Shown here piece by piece: positions 1 to 9,405 of a DNA stretch of 39,309 bases. How positions within the stretch are numbered: position 1 is the first letter of the stretch; the number at the start of each line of letters is the position of its first letter. Below the pieces are notes generated by a model. That model was given only the letters and a program-made list of their open reading frames with translations, made no database searches and had not been told where the DNA came from. The translations under genes were made by a program, and so were the position numbers. The stretch comes from Bacteroidales bacterium. GTDB lineage: Bacteria > Bacteroidota > Bacteroidia > Bacteroidales > DTGW01. The DNA is taken from contig JAOAFU010000095.1 of assembly GCA_026416115.1 (NCBI GenBank), positions 1 to 39,309 of the forward strand, in the 5' to 3' direction.

Positions 1-764
<764 letters not shown>

Positions 765-775
<11 letters not shown>

Positions 776-3098
776 AAAGTAACTTAATGACTTTAGTTTT
801 TGAGCCATCGTTATTTGAACAAAATATAAAATATACCCCAGTTTTTGCTCTTTGACCCCGAAGATTTTTTCCATTCCATACAGCTTGTCCGCCGTTTGCA
901 CGTGTTTCGTAAACTAAATTGCCTTCAGCATCTGTAATTTTCACAATAGCATTGGTAAGCAAATTGGTAACAATAATATCGCCATGATAGTTTTCGCGAA
1001 CAGGGTTAGGAAAAACATATACATCGCCGAAATCATCGTTACTCCAGGTTGCATAGCCCCTATAGGAAATAAGCCCCTTGTCGGTTGCAAAATACACCTC
1101 ACCAGTTCGATGATCGATAGCAATATCGAGAACAGTGTTAGAAAGAAGAGGGCTATTTTCTTTATTAAAATTCTGAATTACCTGAGTACCATCGGCAGAA
1201 ATAAGATAAGCACCTGAATTTTGGGTAGCCATCCATTTACGGTTTCCCCCATCGATGGTAATAGCATTTATACTTTCCGTTTCGAGCAGGTATGCACCAA
1301 CGTTGTCGCCAATGTTCGAACTTACCAAAATTTTACGAGCCTGAACATAATCGGGAGCATCGAATATATACTGTGCACCTGTTATCTCAACTGGACCAGC
1401 ATCGGTAGCTGCCCACAAATTTCCACTGCGATCTTCCTTTACACTATAAACCCTGTTTGAATTAATTAATGCATTACCACTTCCAACAAGGTTACCCAAG
1501 CTCAAAGTAGTAACTCTATCATCGCTCTCGTTATCTATGGTTCCGTTGTCATCGAAAATTACCAAAGTCGATTTACGAGGAATTGTAATCCATTTATGAC
1601 CCCAACTGGTAACCAAAATATCCCCAACATAATAATCATAATTGCTAAGGTAAGGAAGAGCGAAACTTTTCCAAGTACCATCTTTTTTTCGAACCGAAAG
1701 AGGACGAAGAGTTCGTGCATTGGTTACCCAAACATTACCTTCTCCATCGAAGTCGATACCATAAACATAACAATGACCTGGCCAGAATATATCCTCTTGA
1801 ATGGTACTATTCTTATTTTCTGCATTAAAAAAAGTAAAATTACCATTTTCAAATAAAACCAAACCTGCCCACCAACCTGCAATATACACCTGCGAAGGGT
1901 TAAATGGATTTATACGTACATTAACAAAATCGTGATAGGACGATAGTTCTGGTGTAATTTCGCTGTAAAAAGAGTGCCATTGATAATTATAAAAACCTGC
2001 AAAACCTTCCTTGTTGTATTGGTTAAACCAATTGACCGACAATAAACCGGCAACTGTCCAAATCTGCCCATCTTTTACATCGACCTTAACGTTTTTGGCA
2101 AATGTTGGGCTATTGATCGTGATATCTTCTGTATTTCCCGAAGGTTTTGTACGGACAAGATCGCGGTAGGTATCGGCTACCCAAAGCTCTCCATCATTAT
2201 CGTATGTAGCATACTGACCATTATAATGAGACGCAATACGAGCAAATTGCATCGAAGCATCTATGGTGTACTGAGCATGACCCGACACTACCAAGCGATT
2301 TTTTGACACAGTAATTGATCTCAACTCGTCGGGAGGAATACTGGTAACTGCCCATTGATTGTCTCGAAAGTAAACAATTGAATCAGACTCATATTTATCC
2401 ACATCAACCCAAGCAAAAAGAATATCGCTCAACACTTCTATTTTTTTTACCAATGCGTCGGAAGAATTATAACGAATTGTTTGCCAACGACTAAAATCAA
2501 CTAAAAAAGGATCTTTTACATCGGCACGAACAATACGATTCTCCGTAACAGCGTAAATATTATTGTCGTCGATTGCTATATCGAAGACTTCCTCTATCTG
2601 ACTCCCTATCCCTAAGTAATAGGTATCTATTACTAGGTACTTATCAAGGTCGATGACAACAATACCAAAACCACAGGCAAGATAAGCCTTACCATTGTGT
2701 ATTTTAATACTATTAATCTTTTTATTAGCAATTGTTAACTTATTTCGGATAACAGGGAAATTGGTTACCTTATTGTTTTTAATAAAGTCGATATTCAAAT
2801 CGGTGTAAACTACAACCAGAGTCTTCGTGTGAGTGTCGTAAGCAATATCGCCTATTGAGCAATCTGAAAGTCCTTGAACCCTCGAGATAGTATTGATTGT
2901 ATTATCTGCTTTGTTGTAATATAATAGTCCGCTTGAGCTTGCACAAAATATTTTATTTTCGGCAGGTACAATTTTCTTAATACGCTTATATGCCAAATGA
3001 TCTCGCCATTGTCCTGGAGTTAGCTGATATTGAGCGTAAATTAATATTTTACTTTCCGAGAGACATATAAATAAGAACAAAACAAAAATTTTTTTCAT
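765..3098 (-). CDS. porZ: Type IX secretion system protein PorZ (beta-propeller with C-terminal sorting domain)
   Basis: About 777 residues from the ATG at 3098. A slightly longer reading would need a TTG at 3107. An N-terminal signal peptide (MKKIFVLFLFICLSES) is followed by repeated beta-propeller segments, for example GQWRDHLAY, NKIFCASSSGLLYYN and GLSDCSIGDIAYD, in the style of two-component-regulator propellers. The last ~80 residues (VYVFPNPVREN ... WNGKNLRGQRAKTGVYF ... KVIKLLF) are a type A T9SS sorting domain. Length and architecture match PorZ of Porphyromonas gingivalis, a member of the outer-membrane PorU-V-Q-Z attachment complex that processes T9SS cargo and links it to anionic LPS. 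It follows rdgB by about 60 bases on the same strand. A generic T9SS-exported propeller protein is the alternative. Confidence 0.8.
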
Positions 3099-3158
3099 AA
3101 TTCGCAATTGTCTATTAATTCAAAACGTAGTTATCATGTAAAAATTTTAGGGTATGTA

Positions 3159-3779
3159 TCATTTTGCAACTAAATGGCTTTTTAGATAATAAATAAATTT
3201 CTCTACCGCTTTTGCCCTATGGCTAAACAAATTTTTTTGTTCCATAGGCATTTGAGCAAAAGTTACATTATAACCATCGGGGATAAATAGTGGATCGTAT
3301 CCAAATCCTTCTTTTCCGATAGGCTCATCTGCGATAACACCTTTCACTGTACCTTCAAAATACAAAGGTTTTCCATCTTTAATAAAGCAAATTACCGTAC
3401 GAAACTGTGCCCTCCGATTGGTTTCCTTTTGCATCATCTCGAGTAACAACATATTATTAAATTTATCTCGCTCATTATCAGGTATATCTGGATATCGTGA
3501 GACACTAAATCGTGCAGAGCGAACACCTGGAAGTCCATTCAACGCTTCAACCTCGAGTCCACTGTCATCGGCAAAGCATGGTAATCCTGTATGGTTGTAG
3601 ATTGTAGAAGCCTTTTGATAGGCATTTTGTTCAAAGGTTTCGAAATCTTCAGGAATCTCATCGGTCCAACCAATATCTCTTAAAGTCAAAATCGTTATAG
3701 GTAATTCACTTATGAGCTTTGAAATTTCTTCAAGCTTATGCCTATTATTACTAGCAAATACTATCTTCAGCATCTTCAT
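3159..3779 (-). CDS. rdgB: XTP/dITP diphosphatase (RdgB/HAM1 family)
   Basis: 206 residues, normal for the family. It hydrolyses non-canonical purine triphosphates (XTP, dITP, ITP) to monophosphates and pyrophosphate, keeping them out of DNA and RNA. Seen: SNNRHKLEEI at the N terminus (substrate and phosphate contacts), CFADDSGLEVEALNGLPGV with the metal-binding Asp-Asp pair, GFGYDPLFIPDG, and SHRAKAV near the C terminus. The start could be the first or the third codon (MKM). A good promoter lies upstream (3825-3856). It is the promoter-proximal gene of an apparent two-gene unit with porZ, which has no known functional link to it. Confidence 0.93.
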   Translation of the reverse strand: MKMLKIVFASNNRHKLEEISKLISELPITILTLRDIGWTDEIPEDFETFEQNAYQKASTIYNHTGLPCFADDSGLEVEALNGLPGVRSARFSVSRYPDIPDNERDKFNNMLLLEMMQKETNRRAQFRTVICFIKDGKPLYFEGTVKGVIADEPIGKEGFGYDPLFIPDGYNVTFAQMPMEQKNLFSHRAKAVEKFIYYLKSHLVAK

Positions 3780-3824
3780 TTTTTAGCATTTATAGAAAAA
3801 GAATTTTCGATCAAGATATAACAT

Positions 3825-3856
3825 CAAACTTATAAAACTAGTTACTGTGACGCAAA
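3825..3856 (-). promoter_or_regulatory. Putative promoter of rdgB-porZ
   Basis: On the minus strand, a -7 box TAAGTTTG (3825-3832, plus-strand CAAACTTA) is preceded by TTTG (3853-3856, plus-strand CAAA) with a 20-base spacer. This matches the Bacteroidota consensus TTTG / TAnnTTTG closely and lies about 46 bases before the rdgB start. Called by eye. Confidence 0.6.
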
Positions 3857-3874
3857 GAAAAAAATAAATTCGCC

Positions 3875-3882
3875 TACCTTTG
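3875..3882 (+). promoter_or_regulatory. Putative -7 box of crcB
   Basis: TACCTTTG matches TAnnTTTG and lies 21 bases before the crcB ATG. No convincing TTTG is seen at the -33 distance. I looked for a fluoride (crcB-motif) riboswitch in 3780-3903 and did not recognise one. Confidence 0.45.
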
Positions 3883-3903
3883 CGCATAAATTAATAAAAA
3901 TAT

Positions 3904-4284
3904 ATGCGAATTCTACTTGCCATAGGAGCTGGAAGTTTTTTAGGAGGAATTGTACGTTATATTGTTTCCCGTTGGATTCAAGGTTTACTTTTAACTGCTT
4001 TTCCTTTTGGAACATTGGTAGTTAATTTAGTGGGGAGTTTCCTTATTGGCTTATTTTACGGAATGTTCGAACGATTCCCTTTCCTTAACGCCGAACTAAG
4101 GATGTTTCTGACTGTAGGTTTTTGTGGTGGTTTTACGACTTTCTCTACTTTTTCAAACGAAAATTTTCAAATGTTACGCGATGGCAATTTTCTGTATGTG
4201 GGAATATATATTGCTTCGAGCGTATTTTTAGGGCTTTTGGCAACATACATGGGGTATTTACTCACTAAATTACTACAACAATGA
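3904..4284 (+). CDS. crcB: Fluoride channel CrcB/Fluc
   Basis: 126 residues and strongly hydrophobic, with four predicted membrane helices. Conserved stretches seen: GGIVRYIVSR near the N terminus, FGTLVVNLVGSFLIG (the conserved Asn and Gly of helix 2), and GFCGGFTTFSTFSNE, the phenylalanine/threonine track of the pore. Dual-topology Fluc dimers export fluoride across the inner membrane. The stop codon overlaps the start of the next gene (ATGA), indicating translational coupling to the DUF190 protein, a common pairing. The gene is divergent from rdgB. Confidence 0.95.
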   Translation: MRILLAIGAGSFLGGIVRYIVSRWIQGLLLTAFPFGTLVVNLVGSFLIGLFYGMFERFPFLNAELRMFLTVGFCGGFTTFSTFSNENFQMLRDGNFLYVGIYIASSVFLGLLATYMGYLLTKLLQQ

Positions 4285-4658
4285 ATGTACCTGTAAAAGC
4301 AAAATTATTGAGAATCTATTTAAGTTCGACCGACAAATTCAAACACTTGCCCCTCTACGAGGTAATTGTTTTTGCCTCTAAGCGTTATAACTTAAAAGGT
4401 TGTACTGTATTAAGAGGGATCATGGGATATGGTTTAAGCAGTAAAATATCATCGCTTAAATTCTGGGAATTTACCGAAAAAATACCAGTAGTTATTGAAA
4501 TTGTAGACGAATCGGATAAAATAGAGGCCTTTATAAATACTATTCAGCCATATTTCGAAAAAATTAAATACGGATGTTTGATTACTCTCGAGGAAGTTAC
4601 AATTGTTCTTCAGAAAGAAGGCTTAAAAAAGAAAAACAGTAAAAAAGATAAACAGTAA
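4281..4658 (+). CDS. DUF190 family protein (PII-like fold), CrcB partner
   Basis: 125 residues. Seen: AKLLRIYLSSTDKF at the N terminus, PLYEVIVFASKRYNLKGCTVLRGIMGYG in the centre and IPVVIEIVDESDKIEAFI towards the end. This is the DUF190 pattern (PII-like ferredoxin fold), often encoded beside crcB. The biochemical role is not established; a small cytoplasmic regulator of fluoride export is an inference from context. The lysine-rich C-terminal tail (KKKNSKKDKQ) looks disordered. Its ATG overlaps the crcB stop codon by one base step. After the stop there is only a weak 6-bp hairpin (AAAAGT/ACTTTT). Confidence 0.85.
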   Translation: MNVPVKAKLLRIYLSSTDKFKHLPLYEVIVFASKRYNLKGCTVLRGIMGYGLSSKISSLKFWEFTEKIPVVIEIVDESDKIEAFINTIQPYFEKIKYGCLITLEEVTIVLQKEGLKKKNSKKDKQ

Positions 4659-4842
4659 AAGTTATTACTTTTCTCTTCCAGAACAAAAAGAATTATAGAA
4701 TACTTCCTATATCTTAAGTAACCATAGAATATTCGAGGAGTTGACTTCACAATTCATTTCTTAGCAAAATTCTATTTTCGAGTCATTTTTTTAGCAAACG
4801 ATAAGATAATTATCGATTAAGATAAAACATTTAGTTAAAATA

Positions 4843-4873
4843 TTGATTTTTAATTAAAAAAGATATATCTTTA
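4843..4873 (+). promoter_or_regulatory. Putative promoter of the PPK2 gene
   Basis: TTG (4843-4845), a 20-base spacer and TATCTTTA (4866-4873), one base off TAnnTTTG. It lies 42 bases before the ATG at 4916. The rest of the 257-base gap is very AT-rich and holds nothing else I recognise. Confidence 0.4.
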
Positions 4874-4915
4874 TTAAAAATAACCCACCAAATAGGACCT
4901 AAATAATTACATGCC

Positions 4916-5710
4916 ATGTCGAAAAAAGACGAAAAAAAGGAAGAGCGCAAAAAGCTCAAAAAGGAGTTACGACACCTTCAGATGGAATTAGTAAAACTTC
5001 TCGAGTGGATAAAGTACAAGAAGTTAAAGGTAGTAGTTATTTTTGAAGGTAGAGATGCTGCGGGAAAAGGTGGGGTCATTAAACGAATTACAGAATATCT
5101 AAATCCAAGGTACTGTAGGGTGGTAGCACTGGGTGTACCTACTGAAAAAGAGAAGACACAATGGTATTTTCAACGTTACGTAGCCCATCTGCCTTCGGCA
5201 GGAGAGATGGTGCTATTTGATCGAAGCTGGTACAACCGTGCAGGAGTAGAACATGTGATGGGGTTTTGTTCAGAGGCTGAATATGAAGAATTTTTGCGTT
5301 CGTGTCCCGAATTTGAGCGAATGTTGATTCGCTCGGGTATCATTCTCATTAAATACTGGTTTTCGGTAAGCGACGATGAGCAAGAACGCCGTTTTCAGGA
5401 AAGAATAAATAATCCGGCCAAGCGATGGAAAATAAGCCCGATGGACTTGGAGTCGCGAAAACGTTGGGTAGAATACTCAAAAGCAAAAGATAAGATGTTT
5501 CAATATACCGACATAAAGCAGGCCCCATGGTATGTTGTTAATGCCGACGATAAACTCAAAGCTCGTTTAAATTGTATTCATCACTTACTTTCGCTCATCC
5601 CATACGAGGATGTACCGTATGAGAAAATAAAAGTCCCCCCACGTCAAAGCGATGAGGGGTATGTTCGTCCACCTGTAGAGGACCAAACATTTGTTCCTGA
5701 AGTATATTAA
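4916..5710 (+). CDS. ppk2: Polyphosphate kinase 2 (PPK2 family)
   Basis: 264 residues. PPK2 enzymes transfer phosphate between polyphosphate and nucleotides (polyP-driven ADP or GDP phosphorylation, or AMP in other classes). Seen: a lysine-rich lead-in (1-20); a Walker A-like loop EGRDAAGKGG (about 44-53); PTEKEKTQWYFQRYV; a Walker B-like VLFDRSWYNRAGVEHVMGF with Asp102-Arg103; and a lid-type stretch QERRFQERINNPAKRWKIS. A single PPK2 domain of this length fits class I. The ATG at 4916 is chosen because the nearby ATG at 4911 is out of frame. It is converging with fabI, with 8 bases between the stops. Confidence 0.93.
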   Translation: MSKKDEKKEERKKLKKELRHLQMELVKLLEWIKYKKLKVVVIFEGRDAAGKGGVIKRITEYLNPRYCRVVALGVPTEKEKTQWYFQRYVAHLPSAGEMVLFDRSWYNRAGVEHVMGFCSEAEYEEFLRSCPEFERMLIRSGIILIKYWFSVSDDEQERRFQERINNPAKRWKISPMDLESRKRWVEYSKAKDKMFQYTDIKQAPWYVVNADDKLKARLNCIHHLLSLIPYEDVPYEKIKVPPRQSDEGYVRPPVEDQTFVPEVY

Positions 5711-5718
5711 ACTATAGA

Positions 5719-6549
5719 TTAATCACACTCTTCGAAGCTTTTGTCGTATTGTGTCATAGCTTCCTCGCTCATACCCATGCTCGAGAATCCACCATCGTGA
5801 TAAAGGGTTTGCATGGTTACTTTACGAGTAAGATCCGAAAAGAGAGTTATACAATAGTCGGCACATTCTTCGGCAGTAGCATTTCCGAGCGGCGACATAC
5901 GGTTCGAAAAGTCGAACAACGAGTTAAAACCCTTAATACCGCTACCTGCTGTAGTAATGGTTGGCGACTGCGATACAGCGTTTATGCGCACTTTCTTTTC
6001 TCTGCCATAAATATAACCAAAACTACGAACAATAGATTCGAGAGCTGCCTTAGCATCGGCCATATCGTTATAGCCAAAAAGAGTACGTGTTGAAGCAATA
6101 TACGATAGTGCCACAACCGAACCCCATTCGTTTATTGCATCATAGCGTCGACAAATTTGCAGTATTTTGTGAAGCGATAAAGCCGAAATATCGAGTGTTT
6201 TTAAATAATTGTCGTAATTGATATTGTCGTAGGGTATGTTTTTCCGAACGTTTGGCGACATTCCAATAGAATGTAACACAAAATCGAGCTTGCCACCGAG
6301 CTTTTCGAGCGAGAGATTGATAAGCATTTCCAGGTCGTCGAGATTAGTTGCATCGGCATATATTACTTCAGTTTCACAGGCCTTTGCAAGTTCTTCTACT
6401 TCGCCAAGCCTTTTAGCAACGGGGGCATTGGTGAGAATAAACCTCGCACCTTCTTCGTATGCTCTTTCGGCAACTTTCCAGGCTATCGAACTGCTGTTTA
6501 GTGCTCCAAAAATCAGTCCTCGCTTTCCTTTTAAAAGATTATGACCCAT
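5719..6549 (-). CDS. fabI: Enoyl-[acyl-carrier-protein] reductase FabI (NADH)
   Basis: 276 residues, SDR fold. It reduces trans-2-enoyl-ACP in the last step of each fatty-acid elongation cycle. Seen: the FabI-type nucleotide motif GLIFGALNSSSIAWK near the N terminus; VLHSIGMSPN; the active-site region LSYIASTRTLFGYNDMADAK with Tyr150, Tyr160 and Lys167 in the FabI Tyr-x6-Lys spacing; and SPTITTAGSGIKGF. The C-terminal tail is acidic (DKSFEECD). It is a single-gene unit as far as the window shows. The 442-base upstream gap has no clear minus-strand -7 box by eye. Confidence 0.95.
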   Translation of the reverse strand: MGHNLLKGKRGLIFGALNSSSIAWKVAERAYEEGARFILTNAPVAKRLGEVEELAKACETEVIYADATNLDDLEMLINLSLEKLGGKLDFVLHSIGMSPNVRKNIPYDNINYDNYLKTLDISALSLHKILQICRRYDAINEWGSVVALSYIASTRTLFGYNDMADAKAALESIVRSFGYIYGREKKVRINAVSQSPTITTAGSGIKGFNSLFDFSNRMSPLGNATAEECADYCITLFSDLTRKVTMQTLYHDGGFSSMGMSEEAMTQYDKSFEECD

Positions 6550-6731
6550 ATTTTTTGATTTATTAATTGATTAACGCTGTACAAACAAATCATTCAAAAG
6601 TTTGTTCACAAGCATATTTTGTGCCAAAAACTTCCTTGAGCTCTCCTTTAATTCGTAACTAAATACCTACGATTGATAGTTGTAAAAGTCCTTTTCGACG
6701 CTCGTTTGAAATTTTTATCAGGCAACAAAAT

Positions 6732-6778
6732 TATAACAAATAGATAGAATAAAATTAGAAGTTCTATTATTTGTTATA
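6732..6778. repeat. Long AT-rich inverted repeat (17-bp stem)
   Basis: TATAACAAATA (6732-6742), a single G, then ATAGAA (6744-6749) pair with TTCTAT (6762-6767) and TATTTGTTATA (6768-6778). This gives 17 pairs, one bulged G and a 12-base loop. It sits about 180 bases upstream of fabI and about 210 bases upstream of the zinc-finger gene. It is not followed by a clear T-tract, so a plain terminator is not obvious. It could be a structured RNA, a protein-binding palindrome or a repeat unit. Confidence 0.6.
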
Positions 6779-6958
6779 TAGTAAACATATAAAAAATTAT
6801 ACAAGGCCTGGTATAAAATATATGAACTATCAATTGCTAAGAATGGTAAGTATAATAAAAAGTTGATTTATTATCTCTTATTTAAAATACAAAAGAGTTT
6901 GTCTGTAATAGAGTAAGTACTCACACATAAAGTTAAAACTTCAAACTGAAGAAATATC

Positions 6959-6966
6959 TATTTTTG
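6959..6966 (+). promoter_or_regulatory. Putative -7 box of the CHY zinc-finger gene
   Basis: TATTTTTG matches TAnnTTTG and lies 25 bases before the ATG at 6992. No clear -33 TTTG is seen at the right distance. Confidence 0.4.
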
Positions 6967-6991
6967 CAATAATGTAAAATGAAATTTAAAA

Positions 6992-7324
6992 ATGATTGAG
7001 ATAAATGGCATACAGGTACATGGGCTTAAGCTTGATAGAAATACTCGTTGTAAGCATTATAACAGTGAAGTAGATGTGATTGCAATTCGCATGAAATGCT
7101 GCAATAAGTACTATGCCTGTAACAGCTGCCACAATGAGTTGGAGTTACACGAAATAAACCCATGGACACAATCGGAATTTAACGAAAAGGCAATTCTATG
7201 TGGTAAGTGTGGGAAAGAATTAACCATATCAGAATATCTGAGCAGCAATTCTAGGTGTCCTAATTGTGATGCCAATTTTAATCCTAATTGTAGTAAGCAC
7301 TACCCTATTTACTTTTGTTTATGA
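6992..7324 (+). CDS. CHY zinc-finger protein (Hot13-like)
   Basis: 110 residues with many metal-ligand candidates: Cys20-Lys-His22-Tyr (the CHY signature), Cys36/Cys37, Cys43, Cys46, His47, His53, Cys70-x2-Cys73, Cys89-x2-Cys92, Cys100 and His103. This order matches the CHY zinc-finger family, which includes yeast Hot13 and the N-terminal part of RCHY1-type ubiquitin ligases. Bacterial members are small and uncharacterised. No signal peptide or other domain is seen. It stands alone between two intergenic regions with its own likely promoter and a hairpin downstream. A metal or redox role is only an inference. Confidence 0.82.
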   Translation: MIEINGIQVHGLKLDRNTRCKHYNSEVDVIAIRMKCCNKYYACNSCHNELELHEINPWTQSEFNEKAILCGKCGKELTISEYLSSNSRCPNCDANFNPNCSKHYPIYFCL

Positions 7325-7332
7325 GAGGTTTT

Positions 7333-7378
7333 CAGCATACCTAAATTTAAAAGGCATATTTTTTATTAAGGTATGCTG
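7333..7378. terminator. Hairpin between convergent genes
   Basis: CAGCATACCT (7333-7342) is an exact inverted repeat of AGGTATGCTG (7369-7378), with a 26-base AT-rich loop. It lies between the stop of the zinc-finger gene (7324) and the stop of dnaJ (7406), so it may end transcription in both directions. The long loop and weak T-tracts keep confidence moderate. Confidence 0.45.
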
Positions 7379-7405
7379 TTATGCTCTCATTTGATATACA
7401 AAACC

Positions 7406-8554
7406 TCAGCTGAAAAGCCCTCTTATTTTTTCGAAAATATTTTTTTCGTCGGGTTCGGGATTAGGAACAAAACTAGATGATTCGGCTAATTTTTCAATAA
7501 TTTTACGTTCATCGCGAGTAAGGTTTCGAGGAACCCATACATTGACATAAACCAACATGTCGCCCTTTCCATAACCGTTCACTTCGGGTAAACCTTTACC
7601 TTTAAGTCTTAAGATTTTACCGGGCTGAGTTCCAGGTTCAAGCTTTATTTTTACTTTACCCTCAAGGGTGGGCACTTCGACATATCCACCCATAACGGCC
7701 TGAGGAAAACTAATGTGCAAACTATAAAGCAAGTCGTTTCCATCGCGAATAAAATCGGGATGTTTTTCTTCCGAAAAAGTTACGATAAGATCACCATTAA
7801 TTCCACCCCGGCGAGCGGCATTTCCTTTTCGGCTAAGGGTCATCTGCATCCCTTCAGCTACACCAGCCGGAATATTTAGGGTTATTATTTCGTCGCCTTT
7901 AATTATACCCTCGCCATAACACTTGGAGCATTTTGAAGTAATGATTTTTCCCTCTCCGCCACAAGTAGGGCATGTTGTAGTTGTTTGCATTTGTCCAAGA
8001 AACGTATTGGTAATTTTGGTTACCATACCCGACCCATGGCAGGTAGAACAGGTAGATGGTGAACTACCTTTTGCAGATCCAGTGCCTCCGCATGCATCGC
8101 AGGGGATGTATTTGTTAACCTTAATTTTTTTCTCAACACCTTTAGCAATCTCTTCGAGGGTAAGTTTTACGTTAATGCGTAAATTCTGACCTTTTGAAGT
8201 ACGTCTTTCACTCCCGCGGCTTCCGAAACCAAATCCACCGAAATGGCCGCCAAAAATATCTCCAAAATGTGCAAAAATATCTTCAATGGTCATCCCGCCT
8301 TCGCTTCCAAAACCTCCATTTGCACCACCCACGCCGGCATGACCATAACGATCGTAACGCGCACGCTTCTCATCATCGCTCAGAACTTCGTAAGCTTCGG
8401 CTGCTTCCTTAAATTTTTCTTCCGCTTCTTTATCGCCCGGATTACGATCGGGGTGATATTTTAAAGCTTGCTTGCGATAAGCCTTTTTTATTTCCTCCTT
8501 ACTTGCATTCCGAGGAACCTCAAGAATTTCATAATAGTCTCTTTTGGTTGCCAT
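7406..8554 (-). CDS. dnaJ: Chaperone protein DnaJ
   Basis: 382 residues, full-length type I DnaJ. It stimulates DnaK ATPase activity and delivers unfolded clients. Seen: J domain at 5-70 with the HPD motif at 34-36 (YHPDRNPG); a Gly/Phe-rich stretch ([17 protein letters not shown]); four CxxCxGxG zinc repeats ([32 protein letters not shown]); and the C-terminal substrate-binding region. It follows grpE on the same strand with 33 bases between them, a standard heat-shock pair; dnaK is not in the window. Confidence 0.98.
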   Translation of the reverse strand: MATKRDYYEILEVPRNASKEEIKKAYRKQALKYHPDRNPGDKEAEEKFKEAAEAYEVLSDDEKRARYDRYGHAGVGGANGGFGSEGGMTIEDIFAHFGDIFGGHFGGFGFGSRGSERRTSKGQNLRINVKLTLEEIAKGVEKKIKVNKYIPCDACGGTGSAKGSSPSTCSTCHGSGMVTKITNTFLGQMQTTTTCPTCGGEGKIITSKCSKCYGEGIIKGDEIITLNIPAGVAEGMQMTLSRKGNAARRGGINGDLIVTFSEEKHPDFIRDGNDLLYSLHISFPQAVMGGYVEVPTLEGKVKIKLEPGTQPGKILRLKGKGLPEVNGYGKGDMLVYVNVWVPRNLTRDERKIIEKLAESSSFVPNPEPDEKNIFEKIRGLFS

Positions 8555-8587
8555 GATAATTTTTGTTATTACTTTAAAAGTTTCTAT

Positions 8588-9220
8588 TTATTCTCCCACG
8601 ACAACTTTTGCGTAGCGTATTACTTTGTCGTTTAATAGGTATCCCTTTTGTACCACGTCGACAATTTTGCCACTGAGCGACTGATCCTCGACAGGAATTT
8701 TTGTTATAGCTTCGTGAAAGTCTGTATTAAATTCTTTATCGTCTTGTATGGTTATTTCTTTTATCCCATTCTGAGCAAGAAAATCTTTAAACTTATTATA
8801 TATCAAGAAAATACCATCCTTTACTGCCTGGATATCGGCAGCCGTCTCGAGATTTTTAATACCACGCTCAAAATCGTCGACGACGGGAAGAATATTTTTC
8901 AATACTTCCTCATTTGCATATCTTGTAAGTTCCATTTTTTCCTTCAAGGTACGTTTTCGATAATTGTCAAATTCGGCCGACAAACGTATATATTTATCTT
9001 TCCACTCCATAATTTCGGCTTCGTATTTCTGTTTCATTTCTTGCAATTGTTCATTATGATTTGTCGATTGAGTTTCGGTAGGTACTGAATCAGAAACAGC
9101 TGCTTGCTGATTTATTTCTGCCACATTTTCAGCATTAGCTTGAACTTCTGACTGGTTAATCTCTGCGCTAATGGTTGACTGTTGTTCTTTATTTTTTTCT
9201 TTTTCCTTAGCCTTTCTCAT
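8588..9220 (-). CDS. grpE: Nucleotide exchange factor GrpE
   Basis: 210 residues. GrpE releases ADP from DnaK. Seen: a low-complexity charged/Gln-rich N terminus (about 1-60), a long coiled-coil segment (EQLQEMKQKYEAEIMEW), the family signature AEFDNYRKRTLKEK, and LPVVDDFERGI. The C terminus carries the beta-wing pattern (VVQKGYLLNDKVIRYAKVVV). It is the first gene of grpE-dnaJ. No clear minus-strand TAnnTTTG box was found upstream, so a heat-shock-type promoter or a weak match remains possible. Confidence 0.97.
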   Translation of the reverse strand: MRKAKEKEKNKEQQSTISAEINQSEVQANAENVAEINQQAAVSDSVPTETQSTNHNEQLQEMKQKYEAEIMEWKDKYIRLSAEFDNYRKRTLKEKMELTRYANEEVLKNILPVVDDFERGIKNLETAADIQAVKDGIFLIYNKFKDFLAQNGIKEITIQDDKEFNTDFHEAITKIPVEDQSLSGKIVDVVQKGYLLNDKVIRYAKVVVGE

Positions 9221-9374
9221 AGTCTCTTCTATGTATTTTTTGTTTCAGTCCCTTTAACACAAATTTTTTGCCAGAAAATGACACTAACGACAAATTGGCA
9301 TAACACCTCGTAAAGTTAGCCGATGATTTTTTGGCATTAGCCGAAAAGTAATAGCATGACAGCACTGGATAACA

Positions 9375-9382
9375 TAATTTTG
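9375..9382 (+). promoter_or_regulatory. Putative -7 box of the LiaF-like gene
   Basis: TAATTTTG matches TAnnTTTG and lies 23 bases before the ATG at 9406. The -33 element is not obvious. The 185-base gap also has to hold the grpE promoter on the other strand. Confidence 0.4.
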
Positions 9383-9405
9383 AGTGTGAATTAAAAATTA
9401 AAACT

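Larger units (their letters stand above)
6550..6991. other. 442-base intergenic region between fabI and the CHY zinc-finger gene
   Basis: Divergent gap with no coding potential seen. It contains a long AT-rich inverted repeat (6732-6778) and a -7-like TATTTTTG at 6959-6966 that could serve the plus-strand zinc-finger gene. No tRNA, riboswitch or transposon end was recognised. Confidence 0.6.

Noticed and set aside
984-1856. Plus-strand open frames inside porZ
   Set aside because: They lie antisense to a well-supported gene, have no recognisable domains and read as shadow frames.
3780-3903. Fluoride riboswitch ahead of crcB
   Set aside because: I looked for the crcB motif and did not find its conserved segments; the gap is fully used by two promoter-like elements.
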